The notes under the pieces were generated by a model, which was not told where the DNA came from, ran no database searches, and worked only from the letters and a program-made list of their open reading frames with translations. DNA of 64,000 bases, from NCBI GenBank assembly GCA_943846755.1, contig OX044365.1, forward strand, positions 2,232,001-2,296,000, in the 5' to 3' direction. The DNA is from UBA8752 sp002336475 (GTDB lineage: Bacteria > Bacteroidota > Bacteroidia > Flavobacteriales_D > Sanyastnellaceae). The position numbers and the translations under genes were made by a program. Numbering within the stretch: position 1 is the stretch's first letter; every line of letters begins with the position of its first letter. This document shows, piece after piece, positions 55,969 to 64,000 of this stretch.

Positions 55969-57896
55969 ACCCGCATTTCTCTTTTAGTATTCAGGGTGCC
56001 GCACTGGCTGTATTGACTGCGATCTCCAGTGTGGTGTGCAGCCAGGAAGTGGAGCGCGATTTGCAATGCGTTCCGGCGGAATGGTCGGCGCTGTCGTCTC
56101 CTGATGCCCGCAGGGGTGGAGGCAATTTCACTTTGCCCTTCTTCGACGATTTTGCATCTCCGACTTTTTCCGTGGAGGATGGCCCTGCTGAACTGGTGCG
56201 TTGGACGGATGCTTCCGCCCGGCGCACGGCCACATTTGCGTTGAATGCGCCCACGGTGGGTCAGGCGACTTTAGACGGTTTGCGGGCAGACGGGTTTCCC
56301 TATGCTTTCAATGAAGAGTCTACGGGATGGGCAGACACCCTGACTTCTGTGGCCATTAACCTCGCGGGAAATACCCCCAACGACAACATTTACCTCACGT
56401 TCTTCTATCAAGGAGGTGGCCGAGGCAATGCCCCTGATGACAACGACAGTCTGGTGGTGGAATTCCTTGCACCGGATGGCGGTGATTTGGGATGGAGCCA
56501 GGTGTGGTCGGCCATCGGTGCTGAGATGGACACTTTTGCGGTTGCAGCAGTTCCGGTCAATCAATTGATTCACTTGCAAGACGGTTTCCGTTTTCGTTTC
56601 AGGAACCACGGTGCCCTTGGGGGCAACGTGGACCTCTGGCACATTGATTACGTGCTCCTTGACGACAACATCGACCCCGAGAATTTCGGCTTTTTCGAAG
56701 TGGCGTTTACGGAACCTCGCTATGCACTCACCGAGCCATATAGCATCATGCCGTGGTCGCATTTTCTCAGCGATCCTGCGGTGTACATGCGGGACAGCTT
56801 GCAGACCGAGCACCGCAACATGAGCGGCTTCCAGGCGGACAATGTCACGTGCGGTTTGAAGGTTCGCAATGCGGTCACCGGGGAGGAGCAAGATTTCTTG
56901 AATCCCTTCTCCAACACTTTTGTGGCGCCTTTTGAGGAGTTCCAAACGCCGTTTTACGTGCAGACCGGTGCAAACGGTGTGGTGCCCAGTGGCTTTGCTT
57001 TCGCCGACCCTGGCAACGATACCGCTGCGGTGTTTGAGGTCAGCCTGTATGAGGACGCCATCGGGATTTTGGAGCAGGAGCGTGTGGGCGTGCCGGACAA
57101 CGACAGCATTGTGTTCGTTCAGCCATTCAGAAATGAATACGCCTATGACGACGGCACTGCCGAAAAAGCATATGGCTTGACGACGGGAGGGGGCAAGCTC
57201 GCGGTGCGCTATGACCTCGCAGTGGCAGACACCCTGCATGGCCTTGCCATCCATTTCACGCCGTATTTCGACCAACAGACCAACCTCAATTTTCTGATGC
57301 GCGCTTGGGCGGACGATGGCGGGGTCCCCGGTGAAGAGCTGGGGGAGAACTACTTGTTCCACCAGCCCGCGTACTTCACCGATGGGCATGATGTCTTCGC
57401 GTATTATGAATACGACGACCCCATCCCGGTGGAGGGAACGGTTCACGTGGGCATCGTACAGGAGGACGATTTTTCACTCAACATAGGCTTGGACAAGAAC
57501 ACGGATTACAATTTCTCGAGGGTCCACTACCAGTTGGGGTTGGGCGCAGAATGGACAACGTCAACGATTGAAGGCTCTGTCATGATCCGCCCGGTCTTGC
57601 AAGCCGGTGTGGAGGAGGTCTTCACTTGGATCGGGGAAGCTCCCGTGGCCGAGGGTGAGGTCAAGTTGTGGCCCAATCCTGCGGCAGACCGCTTGACGGT
57701 GATGACGGGTGGTGAAACGCAACCCCGGTGGTTGCGCATGGTGGACATGATGGGCCGCACCGTATCCGAGGTAGCTTGGATGCGCGGCAGGGAGCAGATG
57801 ACCTTCGGTGTGGCGGATCAACCCCGTGGCCCCTACCTCGTGATGGTCGAGGACGAGCGCGGCGTCGTCCGCGTACAGCGTGTATTGCTCAATTGA
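55965..57896 (+). CDS. Type IX-secreted protein with C-terminal sorting domain
   Basis: A 643-aa exported protein with a signal peptide ending near SVVCSQ. The central part is beta-rich, without a recognisable enzyme motif (LPFFDDFASP near residue 55 and AYDDGTAEKAYGL near 390 are typical of Bacteroidota surface jelly-roll proteins). The last roughly 75 residues are a type A sorting domain: VKLWPNPAADRLTV, then RMVDMMGRTV and GPYLVMVEDERGVVRVQRVLL. So the protein should leave through the type IX system and be attached or released at the surface. It overlaps the PASTA gene by 4 bases. Confidence 0.85.
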   Translation: MNPHFSFSIQGAALAVLTAISSVVCSQEVERDLQCVPAEWSALSSPDARRGGGNFTLPFFDDFASPTFSVEDGPAELVRWTDASARRTATFALNAPTVGQATLDGLRADGFPYAFNEESTGWADTLTSVAINLAGNTPNDNIYLTFFYQGGGRGNAPDDNDSLVVEFLAPDGGDLGWSQVWSAIGAEMDTFAVAAVPVNQLIHLQDGFRFRFRNHGALGGNVDLWHIDYVLLDDNIDPENFGFFEVAFTEPRYALTEPYSIMPWSHFLSDPAVYMRDSLQTEHRNMSGFQADNVTCGLKVRNAVTGEEQDFLNPFSNTFVAPFEEFQTPFYVQTGANGVVPSGFAFADPGNDTAAVFEVSLYEDAIGILEQERVGVPDNDSIVFVQPFRNEYAYDDGTAEKAYGLTTGGGKLAVRYDLAVADTLHGLAIHFTPYFDQQTNLNFLMRAWADDGGVPGEELGENYLFHQPAYFTDGHDVFAYYEYDDPIPVEGTVHVGIVQEDDFSLNIGLDKNTDYNFSRVHYQLGLGAEWTTSTIEGSVMIRPVLQAGVEEVFTWIGEAPVAEGEVKLWPNPAADRLTVMTGGETQPRWLRMVDMMGRTVSEVAWMRGREQMTFGVADQPRGPYLVMVEDERGVVRVQRVLLN

Positions 57897-57902
57897 CCCC
57901 CA

Positions 57903-58955
57903 GTGGCATCTGATTTGACTCCTGATCCTCAAGAAGAGGAGCAACAAGACGGCGAGCTGTTCGAGCACCACCGCATTGTGGCCGACAAAGGCCAGGCCCT
58001 TTTGAGGGTCGACAAGTTCCTGTTCAACCTGTTGCCCAAGACCTCACGCAGCCGACTGCAGATGGCAGCCAAGGCGGGGTATGTGCGGGTCAATGGTGCT
58101 GCGGTCAAGAGCAATTACAAAGTCCGCCCGGCGGACATCGTGACGCTGGAGTTGCCGCAACCCATGCGGGAATTCTCGTTGATTGCAGAAGACATCCCAC
58201 TGGACATCCGATACGAAGACTCGGAGGTCGCGCTGATTCATAAGCCGGCCGGCTTGGTTGTGCACCCCGGGATAGGGAACTACAATGGAACCTTGGTCAA
58301 CGGACTGCTGCACCATTTTGCGCAGCTGCCGTCTTCAGAGGGCCAACCCGCCCCCCGCCCCGGTCTGGTGCACAGGTTGGACAAAGACACCACGGGCCTC
58401 ATGGTGATTGGTAAAACCGAGCAGGCCATGGTAAGCTTGAGCGAGCAGTTCTTTGAACGCACCACAGAGCGCCGTTACCACGCCTTGGTTTGGGGGGAAG
58501 TGGAAGATGGCGGGAAGGTGGAAGGCCACATTGGCCGGTCCTATAAGGACCGCAAGGTTCAGGCTGTTTTTCCTGACGGAGAAGAGGGGAAACACGCGGT
58601 GACCCACTACAGAGTGTTGGAGCGTCTCGGGCCAGTGACGTTGGTGGAGTGTAAGCTCGAAACCGGCAGGACACACCAGATCCGCGTGCACATGCAGTAC
58701 ATCGGGCACCCGTTGTTTGGCGACAAGACCTATGGAGGTGCGCAGATTGTCAAAGGCTTGCCCAGCGGCAAGTACAATCAGTTTGTCCAAAACAGCTTTG
58801 ACATTTTACCGCGACAGGCGCTGCACGCCAAGTCGTTGGGGTTCACCCATCCAGGAACCGGTGAGTTCATGCAATTCGAAAGCGACCTCCCCGAGGACAT
58901 GACCACGGTTCTCGCCCGCTGGCGCCGCTACCTCGGGGCCACTGCAGCGCCCTGA
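57903..58955 (+). CDS. rluD: 23S rRNA pseudouridine synthase, RluD type
   Basis: Converts uridines in 23S rRNA to pseudouridine. An S4 RNA-binding domain covers about residues 33-90 and the RluA-type catalytic domain the rest, with Asp160 in HRLDKDTTG. The GRTHQIRVHMQYIGHPLFGDKTYGG segments confirm the family. The start codon is GTG, 6 bases after the preceding stop. At 350 aa its length is normal. It ends one base from the convergent lipoprotease gene. Confidence 0.94.
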   Translation: MASDLTPDPQEEEQQDGELFEHHRIVADKGQALLRVDKFLFNLLPKTSRSRLQMAAKAGYVRVNGAAVKSNYKVRPADIVTLELPQPMREFSLIAEDIPLDIRYEDSEVALIHKPAGLVVHPGIGNYNGTLVNGLLHHFAQLPSSEGQPAPRPGLVHRLDKDTTGLMVIGKTEQAMVSLSEQFFERTTERRYHALVWGEVEDGGKVEGHIGRSYKDRKVQAVFPDGEEGKHAVTHYRVLERLGPVTLVECKLETGRTHQIRVHMQYIGHPLFGDKTYGGAQIVKGLPSGKYNQFVQNSFDILPRQALHAKSLGFTHPGTGEFMQFESDLPEDMTTVLARWRRYLGATAAP

Positions 58956-58956
58956 A

Positions 58957-60579
58957 TCAGTCGAGTTTCAAGCGCAGCGCGCGCGGCAAGGCTTCCACCG
59001 GGATGGCAAACCCGATGCCGTCCACATCCATGGCCACGAGCTTTGCGTTGACGACGCCCAACCAACGTCCTTGTTCATCAAGGAGCGCCCCGCCACTGTT
59101 TCCGGGAGAGATGGAGACATCCGTTTGAAGGCGTTGCTCCATCCCTTTGCCACGGCGACTGGAAATGATGCCCCGCGTCACCGTGGCGTCGAGGCCTTGG
59201 TCGTAGGGTGTGCCCACAGCATACACCGCATCGCCAATGTCGACCGGGTCATTTGTCGGTCGCAAGGCCAACGTGGACAGTCCGGTGGTGTCGACTTTGA
59301 GCAAAGCCACATCGACCACGGGATCCCAGCGCACGATGTCGGCGGGCAAGGAGGTGCCGTCCGCAAAGTGCACTTCATACTGGGCTGTGGTGTCGTCTAC
59401 AACGTGGTGATTGGTCACAATCCAGCCCTCGGAAGCGAGGATGCAGCCGCTGCCATGTCCCCCTTCGGAAGTGATGGTGACCACCGCGTCGAGGGTCTCG
59501 CTGATGCGCCGCTCGCCACCAAATTGGGCTGCCAGACTCAATGTGTCCCAGTCGGCTTTCCATTCGGCCTCCACATCTCGGCTGGTTTCTGCCTCCCAAT
59601 TGAGGTCCGTCTCTCCATCGATTACTGTGACCAGGGCGTCGAGCAGACAGTCGTTGAGCAAATCGCGCCTCAAACCTTCTCCGATGACGAAACCGCTCCA
59701 GGTGGAAGACGACGTTATCCTGACCGTGTCAGTCGCCATGGCGTAAGGATTGTGGATGGCCCAGGCGGTTTTGACGTCATAGCGGAGCATGCCGCCAGCA
59801 CGGTGTTCCATGACGTGCTCGATGGCACAGGAAAGCTCTCCTTTCTCTACATCTGAAAAGAGGGTGTTGGATTCGGGCAGGAATCCATGGTCGATGAGCA
59901 GTTGTCGCGGCGCGGCATCGAGGTTGCTGTCTGTGAGTTTGATCGCATCCTCATCGCCGCTCAAGTAGTTGTCTCGGCCTTCCAAATAGGCAGAATAGTC
60001 CTCGTAGTAGGTCCACTCATAATTCCCAGAATCAATGGCGAGGTCCACGGTATGCATGTCCACCAAAGGTTGACCTTCTTGACGGATTGGAATGGCAAGC
60101 AGTGCGGGGCCTTCCAGGGTCTTTGCGTACACCTTTTTGGGAGGGAAAAGCAGTCCGAGGGCGTTGTAGAAGGCGGTGAAAAATCCACCGACAATAAGGC
60201 CTGTCTGGTCTCCTGGGATGCCCACGGCGATGGCTGCGATGCCGGCTACAGTCAACCCAGCATCCACCCATTTTAGGGGATTGCGTCGCGAAGGCAGTAC
60301 CGGCACGACGTCAGGCAAATGGCCGTCACATTCAAAGCGGACCAGGTGGTACGGCTCCACATTGGCCAGTTCCAATTGGACCGAATCTATGCCCCGTTCG
60401 CCCCAATTGACGCCGTCGCTGGTCAACCCGGCATCTTGGTAAACGCGCACGCTGTCCAAGGTCGACGTGGCCATCACATCCATCTCTGTAGTGAAATTCA
60501 GCACGGAACAGCCGCTTCCTCCGGCAGCGAGCAAGAGGACGAGCAGAATGGGGGTGAGGCGCACTTGGACCTGACTCAT
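58957..60579 (-). CDS. Lipoprotein with C-terminal trypsin-like serine protease domain
   Basis: A 540-aa lipoprotein; the lipobox GSGC places the lipidated residue at Cys24. Residues 100-150 are hydrophobic (glycine-rich membrane-inserting hairpin, GLTVAGIAAIAVG and FFTAFYNALGLLF). The C-terminal 175 residues are a DegP-like chymotrypsin fold with triad His392 (TNHHVV), Asp423 (VVDVALLK) and Ser495 (SPGNSGG). No PDZ domain follows, unlike DegP/HtrA. It is last in a three-gene minus-strand unit with two other exported proteins. A surface or periplasmic quality-control role is inference. Confidence 0.85.
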   Translation of the reverse strand: MSQVQVRLTPILLVLLLAAGGSGCSVLNFTTEMDVMATSTLDSVRVYQDAGLTSDGVNWGERGIDSVQLELANVEPYHLVRFECDGHLPDVVPVLPSRRNPLKWVDAGLTVAGIAAIAVGIPGDQTGLIVGGFFTAFYNALGLLFPPKKVYAKTLEGPALLAIPIRQEGQPLVDMHTVDLAIDSGNYEWTYYEDYSAYLEGRDNYLSGDEDAIKLTDSNLDAAPRQLLIDHGFLPESNTLFSDVEKGELSCAIEHVMEHRAGGMLRYDVKTAWAIHNPYAMATDTVRITSSSTWSGFVIGEGLRRDLLNDCLLDALVTVIDGETDLNWEAETSRDVEAEWKADWDTLSLAAQFGGERRISETLDAVVTITSEGGHGSGCILASEGWIVTNHHVVDDTTAQYEVHFADGTSLPADIVRWDPVVDVALLKVDTTGLSTLALRPTNDPVDIGDAVYAVGTPYDQGLDATVTRGIISSRRGKGMEQRLQTDVSISPGNSGGALLDEQGRWLGVVNAKLVAMDVDGIGFAIPVEALPRALRLKLD

Positions 60580-61445
60580 TCAGCGAGACCGAACATGAAT
60601 CCGAATCCGCCGACGACGTAGGCAGCGTATGGACCGATGCCGCCGCCGAGCTTGGTAAACAGTCCAAACCCAGCACCGGCGCCCAAGGTGGTCATGCCGC
60701 GCCATGCCACCTCCAGTCCGATGGGCCGAGCGTCTGAGCCCTCTTCAGAGAGTTCCGTGGCGTATTCCTGAAGGTAGGGGCCGGCATTGGTGAAGATCAA
60801 GATGTCGGCATACACTTCCATAAAGGAACTACCACGCTGTTGCTTTGCGCCGTTTTTGCCGCCGGTATAAAGCTGTAGGTCCAAGTTTCGTGCGCGCATC
60901 ATACTGGCGCCGATGGCGATCTCACCATAGCTCACTCCGCCGTTAATTTCGGGACGGTTTTGGTAGCCTATACCGCCGTGGAGGCAGAAGTAGGTTGTCC
61001 GGGGAAGGTCGTAATTGGTCACGTATACTGTGCGTTCATTGGCACCGCTCGCCACGCTTTTCAGGCTGATCTTGTTTTCCTTGGCCTTGACCTTGCTGCT
61101 CAGTACGTAATGGCCGCGCAGCCGCCACGGACGAGAAGCGGGCTTGGTGCCATTTACATAGAGGCTGTCCTCTTCGGGAGCGAGCAGCGCCGTTCCGAGA
61201 ATGCTGGTCGACAGGTCTATTTTGGCCTTGCCGGGAATCCAGTAGTCGAAACCGAGGCCGTGCATGCTTCCGTTGAGGGTGCCGCCCCAGGACATCCACA
61301 GGGATTTGATGTCCTCGGAACTGTCGGAAACGACCTCATACTCGATTTCTGAGCCGTCGTCAAAGCTGGCCACTTGGCGTTGTGCCGAGGCGCTGAAACT
61401 TGCAAGGATGAGTGTGGATAGAATGAGTCGCGCGTTCATGATCAA
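60576..61445 (-). CDS. Exported protein with barrel-like C-terminus, unknown function
   Basis: A 289-aa protein with a signal peptide ending near FSASAQR. Acidic and Ser-rich at first, it then shows alternating strands with aromatic ends. Its end is glycine-rich (GMTTLGAGAGFGLFTKLGGGIGPYAAYVVGGFGFMFGL), resembling a small outer-membrane barrel or a membrane hairpin. I know no family match. Start and stop overlap both neighbours by 4 bases, so it is made together with the lipoprotease. Confidence 0.65.
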   Translation of the reverse strand: MIMNARLILSTLILASFSASAQRQVASFDDGSEIEYEVVSDSSEDIKSLWMSWGGTLNGSMHGLGFDYWIPGKAKIDLSTSILGTALLAPEEDSLYVNGTKPASRPWRLRGHYVLSSKVKAKENKISLKSVASGANERTVYVTNYDLPRTTYFCLHGGIGYQNRPEINGGVSYGEIAIGASMMRARNLDLQLYTGGKNGAKQQRGSSFMEVYADILIFTNAGPYLQEYATELSEEGSDARPIGLEVAWRGMTTLGAGAGFGLFTKLGGGIGPYAAYVVGGFGFMFGLAE

Positions 61446-62008
61446 AACCGGATACGCAATCCAGGGCCGATGGCCGATGGGTTGAAGGTCAAGGGTTGGA
61501 TGTCAATGTAAGTGGGGTGGGTAGCGTCCCCGATGAGCCCATTGTGGAGCTCCACTGTTTTGGTGAGTTTGTTGTTGGCGATGAAGCCCGTTGCCAAGTA
61601 TCCAACACCGCAATAAATCGGCCATTGGTAGACTTGGAACCACCCAAGTTCTTCGCCGGTCACCTCGTCCACCGCGTCGCTAAAGACCGCTGAAATAAGC
61701 GTCACCGAGGTCGCCAATGCGAGCGCCTGACTGATGGCCCCCAAGGTTTGGAAGGACTTGAACTCTTTTTGCACGGCATCGACTTCGCTGAGGTGCTTGC
61801 CCATGCGGCGCCCTAGGAAGCCCATGCGCTGTTCCGTGCCTCCAGCCAATTGGAAGAACATCCGGCTGTTGGATCGGGCCGATCCGTCTGTGTAATAGGT
61901 TGTGGAGGTCTGAGTGCTGAGAATGATGGGCAAGTCGCGCTGGGCGTCCAGTTCAAGGGGGCCAATTAGCCCGATGAACGCGAAAAAGTAAGTCAGGTAA
62001 CGCATCAT
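61442..62008 (-). CDS. Small exported envelope protein, unknown function
   Basis: A 188-aa protein with a signal peptide ending near LELDAQR. Two hydrophobic segments (TLGAISQALALATSVTLISAVF near residue 90, and YCGVGYLATGFIANN near 133) suggest association with the membrane. No motif allows a function. It is the first gene of the three-gene unit with the barrel-like protein and the lipoprotease. Confidence 0.6.
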   Translation of the reverse strand: MMRYLTYFFAFIGLIGPLELDAQRDLPIILSTQTSTTYYTDGSARSNSRMFFQLAGGTEQRMGFLGRRMGKHLSEVDAVQKEFKSFQTLGAISQALALATSVTLISAVFSDAVDEVTGEELGWFQVYQWPIYCGVGYLATGFIANNKLTKTVELHNGLIGDATHPTYIDIQPLTFNPSAIGPGLRIRF

Positions 62009-62048
62009 TTTCGCAAAATTAATGGGTCGTTCTCATGCAACCATTGCG

Positions 62049-64000
<1,952 letters not shown>

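Overview
The window is a chromosomal segment of a member of the Bacteroidota, most likely Flavobacteriales-like. The signs are gliding/type IX secretion genes (gldB, gldC), a cargo protein with a type IX C-terminal sorting domain, a Bacteroidota-style dcw cluster (no murF or ddl inside, yqeY straight after ftsZ), the short PurL, PorT-like barrels and TAnnTTTG-type promoter elements. I see no rRNA, tRNA, CRISPR array, insertion sequence or phage gene.

Layout. 0-6.5 kb: the edge of a surface polysaccharide region. It holds asnB, a Wzc-like chain-length/tyrosine-kinase gene split by a frameshift, remains of a small protein with a PID-type C-terminal sorting signal, an exosortase-family transpeptidase and its membrane partner, and a conserved Bacteroidota protein. 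6.7-16.6 kb: two giant secreted paralogues (1483 and about 1754 aa). They are built from 13 and 11 copies of a cysteine-bracketed repeat plus FGDGWNG modules, and both end in the same EF-hand/dockerin-like tail; each is followed by a strong terminator. 16.7-20.7 kb: a tight operon of SDR dehydrogenase (frameshifted), secreted M28 peptidase, nitroreductase, a small membrane protein and a barrel-like protein. 20.7-21.4 kb: a YceI protein.

21.5-38.2 kb (minus strand): the complete division and cell-wall cluster mraZ-rsmH-ftsL-ftsI-murE-mraY-murD-ftsW-murG-murC-ftsQ-ftsA-ftsZ-yqeY. Most genes overlap or are a few bases apart. Three evenly spaced MraZ boxes sit upstream of mraZ. 38.4-43.1 kb: alpha/beta hydrolase, engB, gldC, gldB, a PorT-like barrel and nadE. 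43.1-52.8 kb: an accessory stretch with many broken frames. It holds a VPS10/BNR-repeat protein in pieces, a MazG-like hydrolase, dtd, a DUF4384-like protein next to a secreted caspase-like protein, a broken Bacteroidota surface protein, an HExxH membrane protein and a DUF389 transporter-like protein. 52.9-64 kb: purL, a PASTA protein, a type IX cargo, rluD, a trypsin-like lipoprotein with two envelope proteins, and an ABC-F ATPase that runs off the right edge.

A recurring feature is single-base frame disruption in at least seven accessory genes, some hit several times. The roughly 16 kb dcw cluster, purL, nadE, engB and rluD are clean. This is either recent decay of dispensable envelope genes or uneven consensus quality; the sequence alone cannot separate the two.
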